Shown here piece by piece: positions 54,032 through 64,000 of a stretch of DNA of 64,000 bases. Source of the stretch: Papiliotrema nemorosa. Taxonomy: Eukaryota > Basidiomycota > Tremellomycetes > Tremellales > Rhynchogastremaceae. A program made the translations under genes and the position numbers. The notes beneath the pieces were generated by a model that was given only the letters and a program-made list of their open reading frames with translations, did no database searches and had not been told where the DNA came from. How positions within the stretch are numbered: the stretch's first letter is position 1; each line of letters starts with the position of its first letter. The stretch covers positions 248,001-312,000 of the forward strand of contig JASKOT010000009.1 of the NCBI GenBank assembly GCA_032158125.1, given 5' to 3'.

Positions 54032-55529
54032 ATGTCGCTTCCACGCCGGCCGTCCTTTTCTTCTGGGCGTAAAGCCTCACTACCACGGATGATCTTCTCC
54101 CCCATTCTACGACTCGCACGTCGACTATCCCCTATAGGCGTCCCAAACTCCATCCCAGTCTCTCCGACACCCATTATCCTCGCTGTAACATCTGCCATAC
54201 AACGTCTCGACCTCTCTCGCGATCCCCGGAAAACTCTACAAAAACTTCGTAAACACAAATTCACCCTCTCGGGGATACTCCCCTTGATGTTTATGGCTTC
54301 TTGCGCAATCTTCTCACTCATCATGATGTCGGCGCCCATCATCTTCCGGATCTTCCTCCCTAGCATATATATCATCGCCCTCCTACTCCCCATCACATCA
54401 CAATTCGTTTGGCCTGCTACGCCAATCTTCGCTTGGTTGATCATGTTCTTTTGCGCCAGGTTTATACCTTCCGGCCATCGACCTACCATTCACGTTGCCC
54501 TCCTCCCTGCGTTGGAGACCGTGTTGTACGGAGCGAATATCAGTGATCTTCAGACTAGGTACACGAATGCCGCATTGGACGTTCTCGCTTGGCTGCCTTA
54601 TGGTGTCTTGCATTTCTCAATACCTTTTGTTGTCGCGGCGATCCTGTGGGTTTGGGGTCCAAAGGGCTCGGTACAGTACTGGGGCAAGGCATTTGGATGG
54701 ATGAACCTGTTGGGGGTGGTCACTCAGCTCATCTTTCCTTGCGCTGCGCCTTGTGAGTGCACACATGAACCGCAAACCGCAGATCTCAAGAGATGTAGAG
54801 CTGATGGCAGGGTACGAGATTATTCACGGTCTGACACCCGCCAACTACGCCATGCCCGGCTCTCCTGGTGGTTTACTGCGGATTGATCGAGTCTTCCATT
54901 CGTCAGGATATACCAACACATTCGGAGCTGCCCCACTCGTCTTTGGCGCTTTCCCATCGTTGCACTCTGGCTGTGCAGTCATGGAAGCGCTGTTCCTCTC
55001 CCACTTCTTCCCAAGTCTCAAACCGGTCTACTGGGTCTACGTCGGGATTCTCTGGTGGTCTACCATGTACCTCTCTCACCACTATCTGATCGACCTGACG
55101 GGTGGTGCTTGTCTATCCGTCATCATGTTCTATATCACCATGCCAGAGCAGTTCAAGGACATCGACCAGATCGACTGGTCGGTCAACAACGTCGTACCGT
55201 CAGGTGCTGGCGCGGCCTACGAGATGCTCAATGGTAATGCAAATGGAACGGTCTTTGACGCGGCATTGCCAAGCACAGGCACTGGTACGCCACCCAGTGT
55301 AGTCGTCTCCAAGGGGGAAGAATTCGAGAGGGAGATGCGGAAGTTGGAGAATGAGACAGAAGATGAGGAGAGGGATATAGGAAGCAACGCCAACACTGCG
55401 TCTGGCGGTAATATCGGCGACGGAGCTGCTATCAAGAACAAGACGAAGAGATCGGTTAGTTGGGGCGAGACAAAGGTACTGGGTGAGCAAGTAGACGGAA
55501 AGGACCAGAGACAAGACATGTCGAGGTGA
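54032..55529 (+). CDS. AUR1: Inositol phosphorylceramide synthase
   Basis: Two exons (54032-54752, 54811-55529) give 479 residues starting MSLPRRPSFSSGRKASL. Several membrane helices are evident (LPLMFMASCAIFSLIMMSAP, IFLPSIYIIALLLPITSQFV, PIFAWLIMFFCARFIPSG, FSIPFVVAAILWVWGP). The conserved IPC synthase core follows: LIFPCAAPWYEIIHGLTPAN, then APLVFGAFPSLHSGCAVMEA with the PAP2-type C2 His, and YLSHHYLIDLTGGACLSVI with the C3 His and Asp. The tail is hydrophilic and acidic. The enzyme moves phosphoinositol from PI to ceramide in the Golgi; it is the aureobasidin A target (IPC1 in Cryptococcus). The single 58-nt intron splits the Trp codon of APWYE. Very secure. Confidence 0.96.
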
Positions 55530-55604
55530 AGCAAGAGCTCATCATGTGTTAAACAACATGCATCAGCCTAATGATGGCTCGAACACGCTGTTTCCCCATC
55601 CACG

Positions 55605-56225
55605 CTATCGCACCTGGTTGTTCTCATACGCCAGACCATGCCTTGAAGGCTTGTTCGTATGCGTCGGAACGATACCCATAGCTTTTGCCCTCCTGACCAT
55701 CTTGGCCACTCTCCTCTGACTCAACAATGTCAATCCAGTCTCTGTCCTCTTCTTCACTCGACCCAGGGGATCCATGAATGCCAATACGAAAGAAGGGTTC
55801 ATGACGTGGTCCATGGGTTTAGACTTTGTCATGTAGAAAGGATCGAGGGTTCTGGTGATTTCAGAAGACGGAGGGAAGAGCTGGTGTTTTCGAGGGGGTC
55901 GTCGTTCCGGGTAGATGGTATCGTGCGACAGTCGTCCTGGTACGATGGTCTATCATCAGCTGCCAAATAACACAGCGCAAGATTGTTTATTCACCTCTCG
56001 AGCGGCAAAATGTCGCCTCCTATCTATCTCTTCCGGAGCAGCTCGTTTCGTGAATAGAGAAGAGAGATCAGCGATGGCTTGATTTCGCTCGGATGGAGTG
56101 ATGGTAGACGAAGAAGATGCCTTTGCGGAGGATGGCGCTGACGAGCTTGACCCGGGGAACAGAGGAGGTAAAAGTCGTTTGGAAGACGAGCTGAATGCTC
56201 TGATACTGCCCATCGATCTCGACAT
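55605..56225 (-). CDS. RSM18: Mitochondrial small-subunit ribosomal protein bS18m
   Basis: The start MSRSMGSIRAFSSSSKRLLP is a basic, Ser-rich mitochondrial presequence. An intron near 55937-55995 leads from RRRHFAAREV to the second exon with IYPERRPPRKHQLFPPSSEI and DPFYMTKSKPMDHVMNPSFV. Its end, LTLLSQRRVAKMVRRAKAMG, followed by IVP, is the S18 signature (LT-x3-QR-x-A-x2-I/V-x-RA-x2-MG). The protein belongs to the mitochondrial 37S/small ribosomal subunit. It ends only 75 bases from the AUR1 stop, tail to tail. Confidence 0.9.
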
Positions 56226-56808
56226 GATGTAGATGATTGAATAGAGTGTGTTTTGAAAGATGAAGAGGATGAGTGCGAGAACGAGTGAGTGCTTTTCGCT
56301 GAGAAATTTGATCCCGCTCCATTGCTCCTCTCAAAGACGGGGCTCTCGTTCCAGGTCCTTGCCCATCCACAGTTCACATCTCCATGCACAAGCTACCCAA
56401 CGACTGGGACATGATGGCAGGGGAGACCGGTGGAAGAGGTATCCCTTACAAGTTCCGGAAGGAGGAGACGATGGAGATTCACCCCACCACCAAAGCGGTC
56501 CACTCAGTTTCGCCCGCTCATCAGGCAATTGGGAGATTGCAATCACGACTATGCAATGACCAGCCGTTTCTTCCTGACACGACGTGACCTCTCTAGCTCA
56601 CTGCCAAGGATTGTAAACGCATACAGCGCTGTTGACAATCGAGGAAAGAGCCTTTGATTGATACACCTGACGCACAGACCCTCCCCGGTTGACCTCGTCA
56701 ACACACGTCAACCACCCCTCACTCGTATTCCTCTGTCTCTTCTTCTAGCTCTTCTTCTTCTTCTTTCTCATCCTTTCCACCCACAAACTGATCAGTTCTC
56801 TGCCCAAG
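56226..56808. other. Divergent promoter of RSM18 and the SET/MYND gene, with one small open frame
   Basis: This 583-base spacer contains a 67-codon ATG frame (next entry). From about 56690 to 56800 it is pyrimidine-rich leader sequence before the SET/MYND start. Confidence 0.45.
56384..56587 (+). CDS. Possible small protein of 67 residues
   Basis: An ATG in fair context (ATCTCCATGC) opens MHKLPNDWDMMAGETGGRG, then KFRKEETMEIHPTTKAVHS, to a TGA. The peptide is hydrophilic and compositionally protein-like, but I know no family for it. It sits in the divergent promoter of a mitoribosomal gene and could equally be an upstream frame in the leader of the SET/MYND gene or chance. Confidence 0.25.
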   Translation: MHKLPNDWDMMAGETGGRGIPYKFRKEETMEIHPTTKAVHSVSPAHQAIGRLQSRLCNDQPFLPDTT

Positions 56809-59596
56809 ATGGGCACGTCGTCTCCCGACGGCGACCCACCCATTTCAGCTGATCTCCCACCAACCCTAGACGCAGCCATGGACATTGACTGCCCCCCACT
56901 GTGTGCGACCCTCACCCTTCCTTCCTCCTCCACCTATTCAACCTCTGACGCGTCTTCTCCGCCCACAGACCCCAGTAGCACCCCAGACGCCCAACTCGTC
57001 ACTCCAAACACCCCTTCTTCCCAATCTACCATGTCTGCTTCCCCCTTCCCTACACCAGGCAACAAGGCCCACTCACCCCTCCTTCCTTCTGGACTCAGAG
57101 CAATCACCGGACGCACAATCCACAGTCACCTCGAGAACGGACTAGGCATTGGTGCAGAAGTCAACGACGATGCGCTGCAGACACCTCCGACGCCAAAAAC
57201 TTATGGTCGGAAACGGAGTCGATCCATCCTCTCACCCTTCACTCCGGCCTCTATCAATGATGCGGATGACGAGGAGACCCCTCCTCGATCGGTACAGCGC
57301 CACAACGATGCTGCTGTGCCGAAGACCCCCAGACTAGCATCATCTGCTCGACTTGCTCGTCAGCGGGCACTCGACCGTCCTCGTTTCAGAACGACCACGT
57401 CTTCAAATTCCCCGTCCTCGCCGCACCGAAAGGAGCCCTCACACAAGAGGCCCTACCTCGAACTCAGAAGAGGACCCATGCCAGACTGCTGCTATCGACC
57501 ACCTCGAAGCAAGCTCGTCGTCTCGGCGATGGAGCGAACGGTGAAGGTCAAAAAGGGCGAGCGAATCAAGGCGGGGGAGACGATCATGCGTTCGCCGCTG
57601 CTTTATACTGCTCTCAACACCTCTGCCCTATCTTCACATTGCGCAGGGTGCCTTTTGGATCCTGAGACAAAGTTTCGACGGGGTCAGGAAAAGTGCCTCA
57701 GGACGGTCCAAGAGGGATTTTTGCAGTGCAGTCGATGCCGCAAGGTGCAATATTGCTCTTTGGTGAGTCGTCGGAGCCTTCTGGGAGACTGATGAGAAGG
57801 CATGCTGCGCAAAGAACCAGATGGCACATTGGCCAGAATGTCGTGCTCTCTCCAAATGCGAACAAGTACCTTCAGTCGAAGTCCGGCTGCTTGCCAAAAT
57901 GATCTTTGCACGTGCGGCGAGCAAGGTGAGCTCCAGGCATGGAACTGGCTGAGCAAACAGGTACCCTTGCTTCCTTCATATAGCCGTAGGTGGACCGCAC
58001 TGAAGACCCTGATCGTAGTGCCAGAGATAGTCGACAGCTCGATGCGACAAGAGCTGTTACGAGTCGTGGAAAAGGTGATTGTCTTTCTCTTCAAGGTTCA
58101 TGGGTCAGAGGGGCTTTTTCGCTGGTCCGAGTATAATTTTACCGGTGCAGATGACGCTGCCAATTTCATTCGACAGGTGAGTACCTGGCACTGATATTGA
58201 TCTCATGCATAGGCGCGAACGATGATTATGCCGCTCTCCGATGATGATGAGCGGCCAGTAGGATTGTGTGTGGCCGATCTGCCATCGAGCATACGACATT
58301 CTTGTCGTCCCAATGCCTATGTTGCATTTCCAGAGGGACTGACTTTGTCTGGCCCTCTCCGAGTGGTTTCTCTCATAGAACGATGCGCAACGGAAGACAA
58401 GGAGGAGGAGGTAGGTGGAATCGAAAGCGATACCGAGCTGAGGTTCAGATCACCATATCCTACGTTGATCTCGTGGTTCCCCGTCATCAACGGGATGCCC
58501 TTTTGATCAAACAAGGCTTCCGCCATGATTGTTCAGAATGCAAGACTGGGCTTAACTGCCCCGACGAGCGATGGGCCATGATGCATGATGGATGCAAGGG
58601 CGAGGTTGATAAGGGATTACTATCGCTGAATGGTCAGTCGCCGACTGTTGTGTAGGTATCGTATATTGATGCATTTTCTCTTCATTACTTTGGCACGATA
58701 GGCACAGGACAGAATACTATTGCCGAGACGAAATGTTCATCCTGCCGAGTGACGTGCCAAGGTGTTTCGAGCCTTACATACGACAGGATCTTGTCGAAAT
58801 TGGAGAGATTCTACGGTGATCGAGGTGGGGACGTTTACAGTCTCCCCTTTGAAATGGATGGTCCGTCATCGGTACAGCAATCGGCTGACTACTAGATACC
58901 CGGGAAGAATGCGCATCCCTATTGACAGCGATTTCGGCCCTCGGAGAAGACCTCCCCGGTACCATCTACCCTCTCGCGTTCCTTCGACGCAAGTTGGCGT
59001 CGTTGCTCCTATTGTCACCGTTCAAAAACTCGGCAGATTGCGAACTCGCGGTGGGACAATTGGAATTGTCCTACTGTGCGTATCTGGACGTGTACGATGG
59101 GCAGTCGAGGCCTGTCACGCTGTCGATCTTGGCGATGAATCTACGAGCGCATGTAGAGTTGATCCGGATCGCCGAGGACGACGTAGATGCCGCTCGAATT
59201 CCGAGCGAAAAGCGAAACGGGAGCAGCGAGTCGAAATGTCGAGGTTTACTGTATGGGCGACCATCGAGGAGCTCGAGCCTTCTGGATTCGGCACGTATCG
59301 CGTCCGACGAGGACGAGCCGGTGAGTGTCGAGTCCGATCAGCATTCCGTGGAGAAGGACGAAAAAGCAGGTTCAGGAGGTCGTCTGCCGGTTCTAGAAGC
59401 AGAGATGATCTTGGCAGCACAAGTGGTCAGAGCCAATGATATTGCTGTGCGAGCTGTCGGTGAGTATAATCAGCTAGGCGGAATTAAGGATACGAAGGGA
59501 CGGTTGGAGGAGCAAATTGAGACTGCCCTGGCTTATGTGCGAGACGTTGCCTTGCGATATAACATTAATCTTGTGCCTTACGTTGAATCAGAGTAG
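56809..59596 (+). CDS. SET-MYND (SMYD-type) protein methyltransferase candidate
   Basis: A disordered N-terminus of about 230 residues (MGTSSPDGDPPISADL; SP/TP-rich) precedes the split SET domain: SAMERTVKVKKGERIKAGET, then a MYND zinc finger HCAGC...CSRCRKVQYC and ACCAKNQMAHWPECRAL. The SET core is VADLPSSIRHSCRPNAYVAF (the RHSCxPN motif). VQITISYVDLVVPRHQRD and the post-SET CSECKTGLNC follow. The C-terminal helical region runs from LLTAISALGEDLPGTIYPLA to VRDVALRYNINLVPYVESE. SMYD proteins methylate lysine on histone or non-histone targets with S-adenosylmethionine. The intron at about 58411-58440 must be removed to join KEEE to VQITISY. The catalytic Tyr/Asn region is present; the substrate is unknown. 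Confidence 0.87.
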
Positions 59597-59861
59597 CCTT
59601 ACGACCATTCTCGACTCCGAGGAGGAGCATTTGCTGCGTAAAGAGAACTAAGATGTATCCTGTCGTGCTTGTATAAGGCCATAGGCAGAAAAATAGGCGC
59701 CCGAACGACCCCCTTGGGATGCCTATTTCCGCCACGCGAGACTTGAACCAAACATTCGCGTCTGAACCGACGAAGCACCTAAAATCATTCCATGTTCACC
59801 ATATCATCAGCATTCATCCGCCTAGACACTCGATGCGCTATACCCGGAGCACAATCTCCAA

Positions 59862-62438
59862 ATGCTCGCTCCTCATCCTCGCAGACCGAATTCTCGCGCT
59901 TCAATAGCTACCACCGCAACTACGACTTCCACGGCGTTTACGCTTTCTCCGCCGGATTCTTGGTCGAGTCAGATGGGCAGGGGAGGGTCCAGGGCGACTA
60001 GCGTGACTGAATGGTCGGATCAGGGTACAGAGGTGCCTCTGGCTTTACCGAAGATTCTGGATGAGCAGGTGGTGTCTGAAGAGGGATATGAGGGAGCTGG
60101 GTGGGGTGATGAGCCCCCTTTGATTGATTTTGATGATGAACCGGTACAGGTCACTTCCGGACCGATGAACGGGCAGGGATCTGGGACCGATCAGAGACTG
60201 GGAAGAAGGGGAGAAAGCCATGCGGAGAAGCTGAGGATTTTGCTACAGCAAATGGAGATGGAGGTACATCAACATCAACCTGTTTCCCAAGAACAACAAA
60301 AACAACGACAGGTCGCTGAAAGGTCGCCCATGGAGATCAGGTCGAAATGGAGGGATGGTCGCAGAACTGCTTCAGGAAGGCTATCGGCCGGGTCGGCTCA
60401 TAACGATGATGATGTTGCGAAAAACACCCAGGCAGAGCAAGGTTCATCTCGGATGGACAATGATGTCGAGGACGATAGGGAGTCGGAAGAGGAGCACGAG
60501 ATGGGAGATTCTCCACCGACTCCACCTTTGCGATTCAACAGCCCTTACTCGGCGAGAAGGACATCGGGAGGTCAGTTATGCCGGCTGGCGGAGTATGCAA
60601 AGCTGACATGACAGACAAGTCGGTCACCTCGCCTGCGCAATCCAGGATAACATCACGGGCAGCTGTTTTGCGAAATAGTCAGCTGATGGTTGCATCGTGC
60701 TGAAAGGAAAGGCTGACTAGCAGGCACATCGAGTAACCAGTCTGGCTCGTCTTCCTCTTCTCGTCAACCCGCTGCCGTGCCTGCACGCTCGAAGACACCC
60801 TTGGAGACGTTCATCGAGACACACGAAACTCCGGCGGCATTCCGACAGGTCTCAGACCCCTCGTCTTCCAGATCATTCGACCGGTCTACCCGCTTTTCGA
60901 CGTCCTCCTCGTCGAGAAAAGGCAAAGAACGAGCGTATGCGGAGCATCAAGAGGAGAGTGATTCTCGCTCAACCCGACATTCTCGCCAAACACCCATGAC
61001 TCGATCGTCTCGTAGGTCTCATACGCCTCGAAAGTGGTCTGTTGAGCTCGCACCCGAGGATTCGGCTGCATTTGCACAAGAAGCCGCATCGCTGGAAGTT
61101 AGGGGAGATATGGATTTAGATCTAGAAGAATCGGTAGATGAACCGCCGTGGGAGTCTGACATGGACGATAGTCGAGTGGAAGAGCCTTTCGCAACTTCTA
61201 CCTATGAAGAAGGGACTATAAGGGATCGCAGCAACCCGAGTAGACTTTCTCGGGTACTGTCTCGTCCTAAATCATCACCCAAACGCAAAACAAGCAGAGA
61301 TCTGGACACCTCGCTACCGCCTTTACCGGAACCCAGCTATGATTCGTCGGAAGAGGATAACAAGGCGGATAAGATATCTTCCCGGCAGGCATCGTTGTTT
61401 CGCTCGCCAACTAGGACACTGCTGCGAGAGCAGAAGTCTTTATCGACATCGAGGTCTTTCACGCGTGAGCCATCTAGGCGCTCGGTATCACCGAACTCCA
61501 CTTCGGCGAGTCAGGTGTATATCGCACCTCCGGAACCTATCCGAGTGGGGATGGCCCATGTCTCGACACCCGTCAAGGCCAATGCAACGTTGTCTGTGCC
61601 GACACCTCACCCGCCGGGAAGATGGTACTCGCCTGGCGTCAAAAAGTCTTCGCCTCTGTCTCGCGAGGTCGAGCAGTCTTTGTCGGTGAATGAGGATGTG
61701 TCGGTGCATCGGTTGAAACTCTCGCCGGCCAAGAAATCACCGTCACCTCGGAAAGAAACAATCAAGTTAACGGAAGAGGACGAGACGATTGGCGAATCCT
61801 CGTTCATCGGTCGTATACCCGGTCTATCTCGCATGATAGCCAAATCGTGAGCTACCTCTGCCACCTCAATGTCCCAGCTGACAACCAGTCGACCCGCTCC
61901 TCAACCGTCAAAGACCCTTCAGGAGGCTCGAGAAGCTTTATCTCGCGCTGCCCAGTCTTCGTCCTCTGCCCGCACCAACGTAGAAAAGACCCAACGCCAA
62001 TTCCTCGAAGCTCTTGCTGCGGCCCAAGCGGTCGGGGGAGGTGCTATGACAGTCGCAAGGCGAGGATGGACATGGGGAAATTGGGCATGGTGGTTGAGCG
62101 TCGAGGCATTGTTAGTCTGGGGCGTCTTCAGGTCAGTGAGATGCTCTCGTGTTCTTCACGAGCTGATAAGTAGGGTCACACTAGATTACGCTACGTCGGC
62201 CCACCATCTCTCGGGTCTGGACCCATTCGCACTTTCCGCCGCAAACTCGTTTGCTTTGTCGGTTCCCCTCCCAACGGCCATATCGGCTTTCATTGTGCCT
62301 CACAGAGGCTCGGCAAACTTTTTTGATCTGTTGGAGAGGATGGATCTGTGGAAGAGGCTAGATGAGCTTGGGGTGTTTAGCTCTGGGTCGGAAGTGGTGG
62401 TAGGGGGTGTGAGAATGTTGGGAGGGGTCCCAACCTGA
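59862..62438 (+). CDS. Unknown Ser/Arg-rich protein with coiled coil and C-terminal membrane segment
   Basis: The ATG at 59862 gives MLAPHPRRPNSRASIATTA. Exon 1 is acidic and polar, with a helix HAEKLRILLQQMEMEVHQHQ. Introns at about 60572-60615 and 60679-60723 lead to a long Ser/Arg/Pro-rich exon with many SPxK and RSxS sites (SPAKKSPSPRKE) that ends IGRIPGLSRMIAKS. The next exon has coiled coil QEAREALSRAAQSSSSARTN and ARRGWTWGNWAWWLSVEALL, a hydrophobic segment. The last exon ends VVGGVRMLGGVPT with a moderately hydrophobic stretch (LSAANSFALSVPLPTAISAF). About 800 residues. It may be a nuclear-envelope or cell-cycle phosphoprotein anchored at its C-terminus, but that is inference; I do not recognise the family. 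Confidence 0.7.
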
Positions 62439-62596
62439 TTGCAAGAGCAGGGGCCGTCAGAGTGTACATCTTGTTGTATCTTGTGCAGTCATAGCTATAC
62501 GTATACATATCTATTGCACGTATAATGTCAGTCTTTTGCGCCCTTAGGACAATGTACGGCGTTCGTTGTGAACGGATCCGAAACAGCAAGAGCAAC

Positions 62597-64000
62597 ATGG
62601 TCAACTGCATCCATTCGCCTTTGCTTTCATCGCGACCACCACACAGGCGTAGCTCAGAGATGGCCGAGGCGAAATGGGCAGTAGAAGAGCGAAAGCTTTC
62701 TCAAGCACTAGGTAAGTCCTGATAGCTCTCTGGCAGGACCGCCCATCGGCCGCAGCTCATTCATCGCTTCCACTTTAACAACGATTGACCTCCAGACGAC
62801 CTAGGTGATGGGCAATACAAACTCGCCCAAAATGCAATAGACAAACATCTCAAGAAACATCCCAAATCTCAACCTGCCCTTGCGTTGCGTATGGCTCTGC
62901 TAGAACGGACTGGGTCGAGTCAAAGTGACGTTTTGGCGGTTTATGAGAAAGTCAAAGCTACCGGAGAGTTGACTTCGAGGAGTATATGGCTGGTCACCAC
63001 TTCCTTCCGAAGTCTACGTCGAGGTGAGTCGTCATCTCATGCACCTTCCGAACGCCCTAGCATCTCTCTCACCCTCGCTCTTCGCTCTTGACCTGTGTAG
63101 AAAGCAGGACTGACTGTAGGCGACCTGTCTTTGAAACTATACAACGACCTATGGGAAGCTCAACCCTCTCGACCTGAGCTGGGCGAACAGGTCTTCTTGC
63201 ATGCTGCGGCAGCTTGGGATACAGAGATGATGGTTGGGAGCAGTAGAAAAATGTTCAACGCTCAAAAATCGGCCGTTTGGGCTAGAGTCGCTGCTTGGTC
63301 TGAATGGGTCGCCGTGAGTACTACCTCGTCTCCGAAGCATCTTCTTTCTTCCACTATGTGGAACCTGGCTCAATACCGTCAAACGGTTCTGCCTGTACGT
63401 CCCGTACTCGTCAGCTGATGTATAGAAATCACCACAACCGACGACGAAAACGCCCGTCCCCCCACCTGCACCGGAAAAGTCATTACAAGTCGCTAAGTTG
63501 CTTCTGAACACTGCGGGACCTTCCACGGGTCTATCACCCGACACGTTCTGGCTCAAACTCCAAATCCTGATCTCGGCGGGTGATCTGGTCGAAGCGTTGA
63601 AAATCGCTCAGGAAGGTGGGAAAGAAGGGTCGTTGAGCAGGTTGTGGTTCAGGATGGAATCTGTTCCCGTCATCCTTGATCGACTGGGCGGGGATCAGCA
63701 TGCAGCGTGGGATATGGAGTGGGATTGGGTAAAGAGCAAGATACAGAGTGAAAAGGACTGGTGAGTCGTGCCCCGACGTGGAGTGCTCATTGGCAGTCAG
63801 AGGAATTATGCGTTCTATCGATACCTGCTCAAGACTGTCTCTCATGTTGAGCAAAAGATCGAAGAGACTAAACAATTCTTCAAAAACCTGGATCAGGAGG
63901 TCGGGCAGAAAGAAAGGGCACCGTGCTTGGCCCTTCTGGAACTGGACAACTCTGTGCCGGAGCTTAAACGGATGTCCATGGGGGAATGGGAGAAAATGGT
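62597..64000 (+). CDS. NAA25: N-terminal acetyltransferase B auxiliary subunit NAA25/MDM20, runs off right edge
   Basis: Two in-frame ATGs exist (62597 and 62660); the second, MAEAKWAVEERKLSQALDDL, fits the family start better. Then GDGQYKLAQNAIDKHLKKHP, ALRMALLERTGSSQSDVLAV and LYNDLWEAQPSRPELGEQVF are TPR-like helices. These are followed by AAAAWDTEMMVGSSRKMFNA and PDTFWLKLQILISAGDLVEA. The last visible exon shows YAFYRYLLKTVSHVEQKIEE, LDQEVGQKERAPCLALLELD and ends mid-gene at KRMSMGEWEKM. NAA25 anchors the NatB catalytic subunit to ribosomes for co-translational acetylation of Met-Asp/Glu/Asn starts and supports actin cables and mitochondrial inheritance in yeast. Confidence 0.85.

Noticed and set aside
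1..64000. Biosynthetic, mating-type or defence gene cluster
   Set aside because: Neighbouring genes belong to unrelated housekeeping pathways and I see no transposase, polyketide/peptide synthase, homeodomain or pheromone gene.

Overview
The window is nuclear DNA from a basidiomycete fungus, most likely a tremellomycete yeast (Cryptococcus/Kwoniella type). Nearly every gene is cut by short introns of about 35-90 nt that open with GTGAGT or GTAAGT-like donors and close with CTGAC/CTGAT...AG. Both strands are densely coding, and most genes can be named by family from their spliced translations. Exon joins were made by eye, using reading frame, splice motifs and known family motifs. I see no transposon, CRISPR array, rRNA or prokaryotic operon.

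Layout. 1-12.9 kb: a GH15 glycosidase running off the left edge (-), a tail-anchored coiled-coil protein (+), a long Ser/Pro-rich protein (+), 2.8 kb with no convincing gene, and a Zn2Cys6 transcription factor (+). 13.4-23.9 kb: CAF1/POP2 deadenylase (-) divergent from class I myosin (+), secreted dipeptidyl-peptidase V (+) and peroxisomal membrane protein PXMP4 (+). 24-33.2 kb: CCZ1 (-) divergent from a histidine phosphatase (+), a Gly/Thr/His-rich low-complexity protein (+), and RNase P/MRP subunit POP1 (-) divergent from an MDR-family NADPH oxidoreductase (+). 33.2-45 kb: a possible small gene (-), a large HSL-type lipase/esterase (-) divergent from DOA1/PLAA (+), deoxyhypusine hydroxylase (-), alanine-glyoxylate aminotransferase (-) and an intron-containing tRNA-Ser(UGA) (-). 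45-64 kb: a two-HKD phospholipase D-like protein (+), the SMUBP2/HCS1 helicase (-), a metaxin/SAM37-like outer-membrane protein (-) divergent from inositol phosphorylceramide synthase (+), mitoribosomal protein bS18m (-) divergent from a SET/MYND methyltransferase (+), an unknown coiled-coil protein with a C-terminal membrane segment (+), and NAA25/MDM20 running off the right edge (+).

This is an ordinary housekeeping region. Neighbours share promoters but do not form an evident pathway or cluster. I did not find a new defence or biosynthetic system. The observations worth following up concern gene structure: two genes whose reading frame continues past an in-frame TGA, a likely alternative first exon for the transcription factor, a myosin tail whose 3' splice choice swaps the C-terminus, catalytic-region microexons in the peptidase, a GC-AG intron in PXMP4, and a composite TGAGTCA/ACGCGT motif in the 2.8-kb gap.
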